The translations under genes and the position numbers were made by a program. From contig JADLSH010000365.1 in assembly GCA_016169945.1 (NCBI GenBank), positions 1,918,501-1,982,500 on the forward strand: 64,000 bases of DNA. The letters run 5' to 3'. The DNA is from Trachythela sp. YZ-2020 (Eukaryota; Cnidaria; Anthozoa; Malacalcyonacea; Clavulariidae). The notes beneath the pieces were generated by a model. That model had not been told where the DNA came from. It did no database searches and saw only the letters and a list, made by a program, of their open reading frames with translations. Positions 1 to 11,243 of the stretch are shown piece after piece; the stretch's first letter is position 1; every line of letters starts with the position of its first letter.

Positions 1-3
1 TCG

Positions 4-1110
4 TTGTTGGAAGAAGCGACCGATTTATTCGACACAGACAGCAATCACGACGAAATAGATTGTAATGGCGATTTCGCCGATGACTCTATTGCGCCGCGGA
101 TCACATGCGAAGACAAAGCTGTAAATACTGAGATTTCTAAGGATGAATTTCAAACGATAGAAGGTTTGGGCAATGACACCATGTCTAAACTCGTGGCTGC
201 TGTATGTTCTGATCAAGACGGCAATACAATGGCTGACGTCTCAACTGCAACTATTGGGAATACAACCGAGGAAGCAGGTATGAATGAGCATAGCTGTAGA
301 GAATGTCAATCTCAATGGCATAACCTTACAGCTGAGTTCGAAGGAATAAAGCTTGATAATTCTATTGCTGAAGCAAAGTTTCAAACTCAGTTGTCAGGGA
401 TTAGGAACGAAAATGCTGAACTGAGACGTCAAATCGAGCGTGTAAATGATACTATTAATATGAACACAAATCGGACACGCGAAGCTGAGACGAATAAAAC
501 CTTTATGATGGATTATATTGACGTTTTAAAAACTTCCTTGTTAGGCTGGAAAGAAAGAGCATGCAAAGCTGAAACGAAATATGAGGCTTTAGTAAATAAC
601 CACAACAAGGCTGAAAATACAAGCATATCCCAACAACAAGCCGGTAAAACCCCAATTTGCATTATTACGAATAATCAATGTACTACAGACAAAGAAATCA
701 CTCAACCCCAGCCTGAAAACATTATAAATTCATCCCAAGCGCTTCCCTCAAGAAAACAACCCGAAACGGCAAATAATGAACAAATCGAAACCATCATAAA
801 CGACTGCGGTAATGAACAGAAAAATAAACCTGTTATGAACAAAATAAATCGACTGAACACTGCCCCGACTCCCAAGCACATGGTTCCTTGCCCATTTTTG
901 GGGAGAAAAGGTCATTGTTTGAAGGGACCGAACTGTGATTTCTCTCATGATTTTTTCCAGCAGCAATCAAATAGGTATTACGATCAACAACACCGTTTAC
1001 CTCAACCCATGTATTTACCCAATAGATACCCAATCCATTTTCCTTACATTCAAGCAGGCAATCATCCACCGCCTTTAATGGAGATTCAAACGAGACCTCC
1101 CAGACATTGA
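4..1110 (+). CDS. LINE ORF1 protein with CCCH zinc finger (5' partial)
   Basis: Nucleic-acid-binding ORF1 of the LINE. The frame is open from the window edge, so the true start may be upstream. The middle (about residues 100-190) is rich in E, K, R, Q and N with coiled-coil-like spacing. Near the C-terminus a CCCH finger is visible (C-x8-C-x5-C-x3-H, within PCPFLGRKGHC...CDFSH). The last part is rich in P, Q, Y and H. It ends in TGA at 1108-1110, overlapping the ORF2 frame by four bases. In the family, ORF1 coats element RNA and helps target-primed reverse transcription. Confidence 0.8.
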   Translation: MLEEATDLFDTDSNHDEIDCNGDFADDSIAPRITCEDKAVNTEISKDEFQTIEGLGNDTMSKLVAAVCSDQDGNTMADVSTATIGNTTEEAGMNEHSCRECQSQWHNLTAEFEGIKLDNSIAEAKFQTQLSGIRNENAELRRQIERVNDTINMNTNRTREAETNKTFMMDYIDVLKTSLLGWKERACKAETKYEALVNNHNKAENTSISQQQAGKTPICIITNNQCTTDKEITQPQPENIINSSQALPSRKQPETANNEQIETIINDCGNEQKNKPVMNKINRLNTAPTPKHMVPCPFLGRKGHCLKGPNCDFSHDFFQQQSNRYYDQQHRLPQPMYLPNRYPIHFPYIQAGNHPPPLMEIQTRPPRH

Positions 1111-2567
1111 TCAATGAAAACAGTAATTACAATGTTAATACCCCCAGAACCATTAGCTCCAATCTAGTTGAAATCTGGCCAACAACCACCCCTGTCCAAA
1201 ACAATGACAAAGGTATTTCCCTGGTTGTTCTAAACACACAGTCCTTAAATAATAAAGCTGCCTATTTTACGGATTTCATATGCGAGTATAAGCCAGATCT
1301 TGTCGCACTAACTGAAACCTGGTTCACTGATACGGAATCTGCCTCAAAGACCCAGTGTACGCCAGAAAGTTATAAACTATTTGATCATCCCCGTATTGGT
1401 CGTCGCGGTGGTGGTACTGGATTACTTTTTAAAAACAACATTAAGGTCACGAAGGTTACTGGTGGTGAACGTCGATCTTTTGAATATTCAGAATGGAAAG
1501 TTACATCTGGTTCACGGCGAACATATTTAATTATTATTTATAGACCACCATACTCGGAAGCACACCAGATTACCAGCGCTGTTTTCTATACAGAGTTTGC
1601 AGAGTACTTAGAATCAATTGTTCTCAGCGCAGAGCCTTTGCTCATAGTGGGAGATTTTAATATCCACGTAGACTGTCCTGATAATCAAGATGCTACTAAA
1701 CTTCTTGAACTTCTGGAGAGCTTTAGCCTCACCCAACATGTCCAAGTTCCTACCCACACAAGCGGCCATACCTTAGACTTAATTATAACTCGACAAACTG
1801 ATAATATTGTGGTTTCCAATCCTCGAGTTGACCGTATGTTCTCAGATCATATGCCTGTTTTCTGTGAACTTGATATGGACAAAGTTTCTCTTATCAAATC
1901 AAAAATTTCGTATCGGAATATTGCAGCGGTAAATCTGGATGCTTTGCGATTAGATATTTCCAACTCGGATCTCTGTAAAAACACTGATATGTTTAAACTC
2001 AACGAACTAGTCAACTGTTATAAAACAACTCTTGAATCGGCAATAAACAGTCATGCCCCATTAAAAACTAAAACCATAATTAGTCGGCCTTCTGTTCCTT
2101 GGTTTAACATGGAAATAAGATCTGCCAAGAGGGAACAAAGAAGAGCTGAGCGAAAATGGAGAAGAACCAAACTGCGCGATCACTTCGAGATCTACAAATC
2201 GAAGAAAAATTATACTATTCTTTTGATGAATCGTGCGCGGAAAACATTTTATACAGACTTTGTTCTTGAAAATGCCTCAGATCAAAGGAAACTATTTAAA
2301 GCTGCGAAAACTCTTTTTTCACAGAAAAATGATCTAAATTTTCCTGAGTATAACGACTCGAATATGCTAGCTAATGACATTGGAGAATTCTTCATTCAAA
2401 AGATTGAAAATATTCGAACTGAACTTGACTCGTCAGCCGCAAATTCGTACAACCCGCTCGTTGAAGAACCTGCTGTATTAGATATTTGTTTTGACTCATT
2501 TAATCAGCTAAGTGAGAAAGATGTAAAGGACCTGATAGCTAATGCAAACAAAAAACCAGTTCATTAG
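1107..2567 (+). CDS. LINE ORF2, endonuclease part (ends at a frameshift)
   Basis: N-terminal part of ORF2. Endonuclease/exonuclease/phosphatase-fold motifs appear in order: LNTQSLNNK, then LTETWF, then GRRGGGTGLL, then GDFNIHVD and SDHMPVF. A basic linker follows (RSAKREQRRAERKWRR). The frame stops at TAG 2565-2567 just after a run of A residues; the next frame resumes with SLDPMPTS, the usual lead-in to the RT domain. A single-base slip in the A-rich tract explains the break. The start codon is uncertain because the frame begins inside the end of ORF1. Confidence 0.85.
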   Translation: MINENSNYNVNTPRTISSNLVEIWPTTTPVQNNDKGISLVVLNTQSLNNKAAYFTDFICEYKPDLVALTETWFTDTESASKTQCTPESYKLFDHPRIGRRGGGTGLLFKNNIKVTKVTGGERRSFEYSEWKVTSGSRRTYLIIIYRPPYSEAHQITSAVFYTEFAEYLESIVLSAEPLLIVGDFNIHVDCPDNQDATKLLELLESFSLTQHVQVPTHTSGHTLDLIITRQTDNIVVSNPRVDRMFSDHMPVFCELDMDKVSLIKSKISYRNIAAVNLDALRLDISNSDLCKNTDMFKLNELVNCYKTTLESAINSHAPLKTKTIISRPSVPWFNMEIRSAKREQRRAERKWRRTKLRDHFEIYKSKKNYTILLMNRARKTFYTDFVLENASDQRKLFKAAKTLFSQKNDLNFPEYNDSNMLANDIGEFFIQKIENIRTELDSSAANSYNPLVEEPAVLDICFDSFNQLSEKDVKDLIANANKKPVH

Positions 2568-2572
2568 ACCCA

Positions 2573-4078
2573 ATGCCCACTTCTCTGGTCGTTCAATGCG
2601 AAGACGTTCTTCTTCCGGTGATCACAAGGTTGATAAATTTATCATTAGATTCTGGTCTCTTTCCCGATGCATGGAAATTAGCCGATGTTCGTCCACTACT
2701 TAAGAAATCAAAATTAGAGACCACCTTTGAAAATCTACGTCCCATAAACAACCTTTCATATACATCAAAACTTGCTGAGCGTGCAGTTTTTAACCAAACT
2801 AACAATTTTTTGAATATTCATAAACTATATCCTCAAGCTCAGTCAGCATATCGTGAATATCACAGCACGGAAACGGCTCTACTACGTGTAAAGAATGATA
2901 TTATGATGAACATGAATCGTCAACATGTAACGCTACTGATAATGCTAGACCTTAGTTCGGCATTTGACACAGTTGACCACGAGATACTACTTCGTAGATT
3001 AAGCGTAGAATTCGGAATCAAAGGACGAGTTCTAGACTGGTTTACCTCCTATCTCAGTGGCCGTTCTCAATTTGTTTCAATTAATGGTGGAAGGTCAAGA
3101 CACCATGATGTAAAATGCGGAGTCCCACAAGGATCATGCCTTGGTCCCTTATTGTTCGTGCTGTACGTTAGCAAACTGTTCAGAATTTTGGAGAAACACC
3201 TACCTGATGCCCATGCATTCGCCGACGATACGCAACTTTACGTCTCGTTCAAGCCAGATTCAGACGCTGATCAACTTTCAGCAGTTGCTGCCATGGAAAA
3301 CTGCATTCATGATATTAAAGATTGGATGCTTTGTGATAAACTTAAACTTAATGATGGTAAAACAGAATTTTTGATAATTGGTACGAGACAGCAGCTAGCG
3401 AAAGTGAACTTTAGTTCTTTGCGAATTGGCGATACTTCCATTAACTCGACCGAAAAGGCAAGGAATTTGGGATTTTGGTTCGATTCCCTAATGAAACATG
3501 AAACCCAAATAAGCAAGTGTACGAAAGCAGCTTTTTTCCAGCTATTTAACATCAGACGAATAAGAAAGTTCCTTACATATGAAGCTGTAAAAACATTGGT
3601 CAATTCACTGGTGACAAGTCGACTGGACTACTGCAATAGCCTTTTATATGGCTTACCAACAATCCATTTGAACAAGCTCCAACGTGTTCAAAATGCTGCA
3701 GCGAGATTGATATGCAATACTCCACGGTTTGATCATATCACACCGACACTATACAACCTACACTGGCTGCCAATTAAGTTCAGAATAGATTTTAAAATAT
3801 TACTAATAGTATTCAAAGCACTAAATGAACTTGCACCGAGCTACATAATGGACCTGATTAATATCAAACCTAGAACATGCTATAATGTAAGATCGAACCA
3901 GGAACTTTTATTACAACCACCAAGTGAAAAAACACTAATTACATTAGGTGATCGCGCATTTGCCTCTGCAGCACCTACCCTGTGGAACTCTCTACCATCA
4001 CAAATTCGAGAGGCACGTACGATCGACAATTTTAAAAAACAATTAAAAACATACCTTTTTAGGAACGCCTATTTGTAA
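2573..4078 (+). CDS. LINE ORF2, reverse transcriptase part
   Basis: RT domain with motif A LDLSSAFDTVDH (about residues 125-136 of this frame), motif B GVPQGSCLGPLLF and motif C FADDTQLY, followed by the C-terminal block containing TSRLDYCNSLLYGLP and LHWLPIKFRIDFK that is typical of CR1/L2-type ORF2 proteins. The three catalytic aspartates are intact. It is continuous with the upstream endonuclease but shifted by one base, so the copy is probably not active unless the shift is a sequencing error. Confidence 0.9.
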   Translation: MPTSLVVQCEDVLLPVITRLINLSLDSGLFPDAWKLADVRPLLKKSKLETTFENLRPINNLSYTSKLAERAVFNQTNNFLNIHKLYPQAQSAYREYHSTETALLRVKNDIMMNMNRQHVTLLIMLDLSSAFDTVDHEILLRRLSVEFGIKGRVLDWFTSYLSGRSQFVSINGGRSRHHDVKCGVPQGSCLGPLLFVLYVSKLFRILEKHLPDAHAFADDTQLYVSFKPDSDADQLSAVAAMENCIHDIKDWMLCDKLKLNDGKTEFLIIGTRQQLAKVNFSSLRIGDTSINSTEKARNLGFWFDSLMKHETQISKCTKAAFFQLFNIRRIRKFLTYEAVKTLVNSLVTSRLDYCNSLLYGLPTIHLNKLQRVQNAAARLICNTPRFDHITPTLYNLHWLPIKFRIDFKILLIVFKALNELAPSYIMDLINIKPRTCYNVRSNQELLLQPPSEKTLITLGDRAFASAAPTLWNSLPSQIREARTIDNFKKQLKTYLFRNAYL

Positions 4079-5115
4079 ATATTTTTAACTCTTAACCTAG
4101 GATAATTCTTAATGTTGTACATATACCTTAGTCTAAATTATGTTATATCGATTTGTAATTATGCGCATGTGAACATATATCAATGGAACATGCGCTTTAT
4201 AAATGTAAAATTATTAAAAATTATTATATTAATTTGTCATTTTTACTTATTTCCGAGCCAAACAGAACTCAAGGTCGTCGGACATCATCATACATATGTC
4301 TGACCCAAACTCAAAGTCATCAGACATTTTGTCAGATGGCTATACCGACCGATATTTTAAGGCCTGTAGGTCGCTGAAAGTGGGGTGATCTTGATTCCTG
4401 AGGGTTATGTGAAAAATAGTCTAATTACCCTGCTTCTCCAGACAACAACTTGATCATGATTGGTCATTGCTCCAAATAGCAACAACACACAAACACAGAG
4501 ATCAAACACTTGAATGCAGAAGAAAGGTAACATGTAGCATGGACGACGCTAAAGAAAAGATATTATTCATTTACAATTCACATACTATTCATTGACAAGA
4601 CAAGCTATGTCACTCATCTAAAAACAATGGCTACTTCGGCATTTGGGATAGAAGTTGTAGACTTGAAGATGCTTTTAAAGATTTCTTTTGAAATTGACAA
4701 ATACTCAGCTCGTCACACAAGAGTATTATTTCATGTGACGTGGGTAGCATTATGGTAAATTTCATCGAAGTGCTGTTTTCGCTTATATCTTGCGAAAAAC
4801 TGAGAGTTATACGACAAGCTATATAACAAAGATTCGCTAGAATCTTTGAACAACAAGGAGTACTGTATTTTGTTGTATAATGTTGTTTAATAACATGTCT
4901 AGAACTTGAGTTATTAAGGAAATTTGGTGTACGATTAATGTCAGCCATGTTGGATTTCATTTTAATTAGCTTGAATTTGTCCACTGGAAATGGTGGAATT
5001 TGTCTAATGGAAATGGTGGAATTTTCCATACAAAGTGGCGAAAATCAAACATATTATGAGTTGTGATCAATGTCACTTGTACGAGATGAAAACAAAGCAC
5101 AATATTGTTTGGTAC

Positions 5116-8100
5116 CTGAATGGTTCCATAGATCATAAGAGCTGTCAGAATGAATAACAGCAAAGAGATTGCCAGTGATGCAAAGTTGCTTCCTGAGAGA
5201 GAATTGAACATATTACTATCATTGGTAAGATAATATTGAAAAATAGTAAAACATTAGTAAAATAGATAAAATCATAAAAACCTAAATTAGGTATACAGTT
5301 GAATATTCGGAATATACGATCAATTTGAAAATCATGTTAAGTACAGATAAAGTACCTTTCATAATGTGATTGCTGGAAATGTAAGGACTTTCCTTGTCAT
5401 ATGTGTCTGGATGAACCAAAACTTGGCAAATCACAATGATCGCTGCAACTTGAAACACCTAGATAAAGAAAAATATTTAAACCATTAAATTGATCGAAAA
5501 CTCGCAAAGATTTTCAAGTTTAAAATTCTATTTTTTTACAAAAACTTTACGCAATGGCTATATGTTACAAGAAGGGAATTTACAGCAAGTTTTAAGGGCA
5601 AAAAAGAAGAGGATTTTCAAGAGTTCAACATAGAAAATTTGGTCCAAAACGAAAGGGAATGTCTCGGCGTTTTTGGTCAAGTTCTTGTCGAAATCCATTC
5701 GCGAGATTTTAACAGCCAGTTCACTTTACTTATGACAAGTACATTTATCTTGTGTTTGAAAGAAGAAAACGTTATTTAACGAGAGTCACATTCATTACTG
5801 GTGACGCAGTAGTTTATATAATAATGGCCCTCTGAAATGATAATTAGTAGCTACAAATTATATAAATGGATTAATAAAGTGAGTAATTAGTAAGTTTGTG
5901 CAACTCAAATTCACAAACAGGTTTGTAAACTGAGCATTTAATTGAGAATTCAACTGTAAGGCTCATTCACACAATATAATTTGATGAATCCAATTGTATC
6001 GGACCAATTATTGGATGCCGTCTTCAGATATGATTTTACTGGTGTTTAACCCACGATCAGGCCCTACCGGTGACCTGTTTAGGTCTGGGGATAGTCGGCT
6101 TCTTTTCATCTTGTTAGATGGAAAAAGAGAAGGTTCTATTTAGATTCCATTTCTCAGACTAACAGATCAAAATGTCGGAAGGTCACTCTAATGGTGTTCA
6201 CACAATCCAATTTCTTGGATCCGATCCAATATAATTGGATCTGAGAAATTTGAATGTGTGAACGAGCCGTTAGGCAGAAAATTCTTGCGAGAGATTATAT
6301 TTCTCACATTCAAGTAAAAGTTGTTCCACAGTTGAATAGAACTGACTTGAAGTGTTTTGGATAGGTTAAATAACAAAGTAGGGTGCATTAGATCACATTG
6401 CAGCTTAATGGCTTAAAGCCAATTAGGCAAAAAAAAAACTGTTTGGTTTCGGTTTCATGCTTAAAAAAATAAGGTCGGTAGGTTAGTCAAATAGCTTATA
6501 TGATAGCTGATTGTACTGCACCCACGAGCAATATAATCTTTTATAATCTGATAGGTACCTTTACACGCTGCCATTTGTCGGGCCGATTTTGCTCAAGATT
6601 AGTCGTAAAAAAAAGCTCAGTGTGTAAATAGCAATCCGATTCTGTTGCCAGTTCTGGCAGATCAGCCGATCCGGCTGGCATATTTCTCCTTCCTTTCATT
6701 ATATAGCTTAAAGATAGCTGTTTCAAGACAAGCAGTATGGCCAAATCGAAAAGCAATTTTGTTGGCTCACTAAGATCAGCCAAACAAAACTTGGGAGAAA
6801 AATTTATTTTAATAGCGTGCAAGGTCGAGGAACAAATTATTCAGTGTAGAGTGAATAACTGCATAAAACTGGAAAATGTATAAACCAGCTGAAGCAATTA
6901 AACACTGTTATTGAATGTTGTGTTATAAAAGAACTTCGTTCAACCATCCCCAGAGCGTTTTACTTTTGGGTAGGAAAACTTCAAAAATTTTAAGAAACAA
7001 ACGAGTGATAACATCACGATCACAAAGTCAAAGACATTTGGCATTAATGTTCTGGAGCCAATAGTCAATGAGTTTAAAAACTGCGTAGGTTTCGTTCTTT
7101 TAGCTATTACTCTTTTAAATCGTACATGAATCGGATGTGCCATTTACACACGTACGATTTGTCGTGAATGGCGAAATGATTCGTCAAAATCAGCCAACAA
7201 ATCGTAGTGAGTAAACATACTTTAACACACCTAAAAAAATTTTTGTAGTGCATTCCTACACAATACTCAATAGATATATTTTTGTGTGAGGCGTCTCACA
7301 GTTAATGTCTGACTTGTGTGTGATAAAACATGCACAGATTTCGATGAATACTGGAATCTGAAAATGATTTTTTTATTTTTTGCCAGCAAAAAAAATAAAT
7401 AAAAATAGGGTCGGGTGTCTTGAGATAGGGTCGGGCAAGTTTTCCATGACAAGTTTTATTTGCTTGTCTGTATACGCAACTTTGCCAAGCTTTTCAATGA
7501 CATGCTCACTTGTTCAAAATCTAACATGCTAGCTTTTGAACAAGTGTACTTGGCAAAGTTCAAATTTTGCTTGCCTGTATGCAGTGGCGGACACTTCGCA
7601 AAATATTGGGGGTGCGAACTTAGGTTTCCAACATATAACCACTCTTTTGTTGCTGCAAATCTCAGTTCTTAAAACCTTTTTGGCTTAAATTTCATGTAAT
7701 TTTTTTCAAATAATAGCCTATCAAGGCTTTCGTGGTTGAAAAATCATTGATACAGCTTTGTTACTCAGCTATCAGGCCTTGAGAAATGATTAGGGGGGGC
7801 AGTCACCCCCTTGCCCCCCCCCTAGTGTCTGCCACTGTCTGTATGGGTTAACAAAGAAACTTGTCAAAGTAATTTGAGCACTCAGATGCAGCTGGTCACT
7901 GATCTATTGTTGTAGTAGCTATCATTGGGGTCAGAAAACAAAAACACCTCTGTAACCGGCTTTAACAGGAGACATGGGCGGATCGTCTGGTAAACCTGTT
8001 AACACTCAACACTTCCCCTTGATGAGTGAAATTGTCTAGTATTAGAGTAGACAAAGTAAAATCAAGGGTGCATTATGACCTGATGTTAGGTTTGAAACAC

Positions 8101-9233
8101 TGACTGACCAAGCGGCACCATACTTTATTACTTTATTTGTAAGGGGAGAGTGTCTGGCATTATTGGGCATATTTTGTTTGACACTTTGACTGGTCACCAG
8201 AAGCACAAGTGCAACAATTATATTCAACTGTTTTCATATCGAGAAAAGCAATCAAAAGCAAGCTCTTTTAAACAATCCTGAATCCCAGACTGTATTTGTT
8301 TATGATAAATAAATATACTCTCGTCAATTCTTAAGCAATGAGTGCTTCCAAACTCTCATCAACACTTATGTAGGAACGTGATAGAAACTTGAAAAACGTG
8401 TTTTCTTAAAAAAAGTTATGCCCACAAAGACACACCCAAACTCGATAGCGTTACTTTTTGTCTAATAAGCACAAACTGAGGAAGTTCTCGTTTTTCAAAA
8501 GCATATCCTGTTTTCAATTCAAAATTGAAACAAAGAAAGTTGTCCCCACCAGCTGAACCTTGAAATATGTCTAAATCCTACCGTTTTGTATGCCTACTTT
8601 TGTGTTACATTGGAAGGAACGATTACATGGTTTTGTAATAATTTATATATAGTTTTGTAATGCTTTATATACTCTTTGCCATCATTCAATATACTCACTT
8701 GCATTAGAGACAGATTGTAGTTATTATATAAAGAAATAAGCTTTAAGTTTTTCAAATAACATTAACAGAATTTCCCCCTTCTTTAATTTGCTATATGAAA
8801 CCCAAATCTATCATGTCGGCAGGCTAAAAAAATAAAATCAGCACAAAAATCGCAAGTTTTAGGCTTTTTTAATAGACACGTAGCATCTGTACTTAAATTA
8901 GACATGATAAATTTGGGTTTAAACGTTTGACACTCGAAAAAACATACAATATAAAAGGAGAAATATAGTCTGAAATACACAAAACGGTAAAAGGTTATAA
9001 GAATATTAGTATTTCAGAAACTTTAATAGATATATGAACGAAACACAAAGCGGCACAATAAAACATCACGTCCTGTCTAGCGCCGATGCCTAGTCAACTA
9101 TTCAAGCACATAAACTTACCAAATGTATCAGTCCGAGTATTATAACTCCCGTACGGATATCCAAACACATACAGCATCTATTCATGTACGAGTGTTCACA
9201 TTCTTCGCAGTTTCTACGCAGTTGTTTCCCCAT
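5116..9233 (-). CDS. LAPTM4-like: LAPTM4-like lysosomal tetraspan membrane protein, first three coding exons (3' part off window)
   Basis: Spliced gene. Exon 1 is 9120-9233 (ATG at 9231-9233, donor GTAAGT), exon 2 is 5356-5458, exon 3 is 5116-5192; phases 0, 1 and 0 join cleanly to 98 residues. Exon 1 gives the family N-terminus with a cysteine cluster (CEECEHSYMNRCCMCLDIR) followed by TGVIILG. Exon 2 is the end of membrane segment 1 plus the luminal loop (VLVHPDTY). Exon 3 is membrane segment 2 (LAISLLLFILTALMIYGTI). Vertebrate LAPTM4 proteins continue with two more membrane segments and PY motifs that recruit NEDD4-type ligases. Those exons are not recognisable between 4140 and 5115, so they lie left of the window or the copy is truncated. 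Confidence 0.85.
5957..6272. mobile_element. MITE-like element, GGCTC(A/G)TTCACAC ends
   Basis: Ends are inverted: TAAGGCTCATTCACAC on the left against GTGTGAACGAGCCGTTA on the right, followed inward by related (A/G)ATTTGGAT-like stretches on both sides. About 316 bp, no coding capacity, inside the LAPTM4-like intron 1. Confidence 0.55.
7582..7837. mobile_element. hAT-like non-autonomous element, CAGTGGC(G/A)GACAC ends
   Basis: Left end CAGTGGCGGACAC and right end GTGTCTGCCACTG form TIRs. Flanks CCTGTATG (7574-7581) and TCTGTATG (7838-7845) match at 7 of 8 bases, an 8-bp TSD typical of hAT. A G/C-run segment precedes the right end. A second, longer copy is at 59301-59848. Confidence 0.75.
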
Positions 9234-9436
9234 TTTCGAGCGAAAAAGGAACTAAAAATTAAAACTCACCCTTCGCCTTTCTTCTTGTGTTTATTTATGG
9301 TCCGACCAAGGCCGCAAGGAACTCTGGGATGACGTATTTTAAAACCGTCTTTTGCAGCTAACGATGAACAGTCGCAGAACAAGACATTGTTTACGGCTAT
9401 GAAAATTTTATGTTTGCCAAGAGTAAAACTGTAAAA

Positions 9437-9790
9437 ATCTCACATCTTGTCAACAAGATGTGCTCGCAACAGGCTGGTAGGCCTGGTAGCAAGCTTGTCA
9501 ACAAGTTGTAACAATGTTGTCATTTTATCAAGTTGCTACAAGGTTGTCAATCACAACTTGTTATTAACAAGTTGTTGAATTGCAGGACGATAACAAGTTG
9601 TTGGAACAAGTTTGTTGAGTCAACAACCTTGTAGCAAGTTGTCAACAAGCCGTTGACAACTTGTCAACGAGCTGGGAACAAGCAGTGCGAACAGCCGAAC
9701 ACATCCTGATAACAAGTTGATGAAACAGCATTGGTGCAAGTCTGCTGCAGGCTTGTTACAACTTGTGCGTTTTTACGTACGTGTGTAGAT
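9437..9790 (+). repeat. AACAAGTTGT-rich repeat, copy 1
   Basis: Interspersed repeat built of many ACAAGTTGT / ACAACTTGT words, starting AAATCTCACATCTTG and ending near TTTTTACGTACGTG. Related copies are at 10988-11243 (shorter) and 54352-54655 (opposite strand). Ends show short inverted similarity (TACACGTA(A/C)AAA), consistent with a MITE; class not determined. Confidence 0.7.
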
Positions 9791-10114
9791 GACAGGCTTT
9801 AATGTGATCAGTCAAACATATTTAACTGATTGGCTGAGCTAAATGCAACCTTCAAACCTCGTTACAAACAAAGAAGTGTCACGTGTGCATAGACAATGTT
9901 TCGACTGTTTGACATCTTTAGATGTAAACGACGTTAAATTTACATCCCAAAGAAGTTTCCCAAGTGCTTCAATCGTAGCAGAAATTTGTATATGCTATGG
10001 AGACCTCAAGAAAGGGGTGTAGATATCGCCATGTGTATATACCATGATGACATCTGCCAAGGGGCACCGGATACGACATGATGAAATCTGCCAAGGGGTG
10101 TAATATCATAAGGC

Positions 10115-10255
10115 CCGATGACTGACTAGTCCAACACCGTCCACATTGTTAGCCCAACATTGCAACAAGTCAAAACTAATCCAACATCAACACAATGTTG
10201 CATTCAACAAATGTATGATGCTGAACCAACATGTTGGACTGGTTTGAACGGGCCT
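10115..10255 (+). repeat. CCAACATTGTTGG-type repeat
   Basis: Short repeat of AACATTGTTGG and AACATGTTGG words ending in AACGGGCCTTTA. A second, longer copy lies at 48637-48830 with the same AACGGGCCTTTA end. Interspersed, non-coding. Confidence 0.6.
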
Positions 10256-10548
10256 TTATAAGAACTACTTCAAAGGCATGTACATCCTTCGTTCGGAATG
10301 GACTTTCCCCTTACTAGACGAGAAAAGTCATCTGGCAATAGCCATAAAAATATTTAAAGACTTGATCATGGAGTTATGTCATGTCAGGAGACCTCCGTAA
10401 AACCACTCAGGTTCCGAGAATCTTCGCGGCTACACATATCCAATATTATCATCTTCACAAGATCTGGATATGAGGTATTCTGCAATCTGATTGGTTCTCT
10501 ACTAGCAGGATATTAGCTCATATCCTGCTAGTAGAGAAAAGTAGAAAA

Positions 10549-10617
10549 ATGGCTGGCAGATTCGGACAATTAAATGAAGAGGAAATTCAAGTTTTACTGG
10601 AAAAAAGTACGCCAAAA
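10549..10617 (+). pseudogene. N-terminal scrap of a transposon ORF (possible Crypton/DUF3504 recombinase)
   Basis: An ATG at 10549 opens MAGRFGQLNEEEIQVLLEKS and then breaks off about 25 codons in. The pattern (M-x-R-F-x-x-L-x-E-E-x-I) resembles the start of tyrosine-recombinase-like ORFs of Crypton type found in cnidarian genomes. Too short to be sure; nothing of the catalytic part is present. Confidence 0.35.
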
Positions 10618-10653
10618 TGTTCTGTTCATATCCCAAGCTTGTGTATATAATAA

Positions 10654-10762
10654 AACAGTTATTCTACTCACTCTCGTCGTATATGACTGATAGCCGACTC
10701 GGCGCTATCGCGCCTCGTCGGCTATCAGCTCATATACGACTCGAGTTCGTAGAATAACTGTT
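10654..10762. repeat. Foldback hairpin element
   Basis: Inverted repeat of about 109 bp: AACAGTTATTCTAC on the left and GTAGAATAACTGTT on the right, with further pairing inward (CGTATATGA / TCATATACG and GATAGCCGAC / GTCGGCTATC) around a short CG-rich loop. Confidence 0.75.
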
Positions 10763-10987
10763 AACTATACAGTATAGATGGGTTTCACTGAGCAGTAATG
10801 CGCAGCATATGGTGTCATCAACCACTAAACCTGCCGATATCAGAGTGAGATAATGTGGCAAATACATAGAATTAATTTTAGTTTAATTTGCTTGCTCCTG
10901 TAAAGTTTCAACATTTCTGAAGTTGACCACCATCTGCTGCCCGTAATCGTCACTGAAACTCTCAAGCAATGTGGTGATAGCAGGTAC

Positions 10988-11243
10988 ACACGTACAAATC
11001 TCACATCTTGTTAACAAGACGTGTTCGCAACAGACTCAGTAGCAAGCTTGTCAACAAGTTGTAACAAATGTTGTCATTTTGTCAAGTTGATACAAGGTTG
11101 TCACTCACAACTTTGTTGTTGAATTGCAGGACGATAACAAGTTGTTGGAACAAGTCTGTTGAGCCAACAACCTTGTGGCAACTAAGACAACAAGCTGGGA
11201 ACAAGCAGTGCGAACAAGTCTGCTGTAGGTTTTTACGTGTATA
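10988..11243 (+). repeat. AACAAGTTGT-rich repeat, copy 2
   Basis: Shorter relative of the repeat at 9437-9790, with the same AAATCTCACATCTTG start and a TTTTTACGTGTATA end. Confidence 0.7.

Larger units (their letters stand above)
1..4140 (+). mobile_element. LINE retrotransposon, CR1/L2-like, cut by the window start
   Basis: Two-ORF non-LTR retrotransposon: ORF1 with a CCCH zinc finger, then ORF2 with an apurinic-type endonuclease and a reverse transcriptase, followed by a short AT-rich 3' tail. ORF1 is open to the first base, so the 5' end lies outside the window. ORF2 is broken by a one-base frameshift near 2550-2567. It lies antisense to the LAPTM4-type gene and, since that gene's later exons are not seen to its right, it may sit in one of that gene's introns. 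The 3' boundary is approximate. Clade assignment (CR1/L2 group) is from the RT C-terminal pattern and is not certain. Confidence 0.9.
5459..9119 (-). other. LAPTM4-like intron 1 with TIR elements
   Basis: A 3.7-kb intron between coding exons 1 and 2. It holds two small inverted-repeat elements (5957-6272 and 7582-7837). I see no further exon or conserved ORF in it. Confidence 0.6.

Noticed and set aside
4631..5029. 132-codon - strand frame considered as LAPTM4-like exon 4
   Set aside because: No hydrophobic segments and no match to the expected membrane region; AT-rich intron-like sequence.
9123..9332. + strand 69-codon frame
   Set aside because: Antisense to exon 1 of the LAPTM4-like gene, which has the start codon, cysteine pattern and donor.
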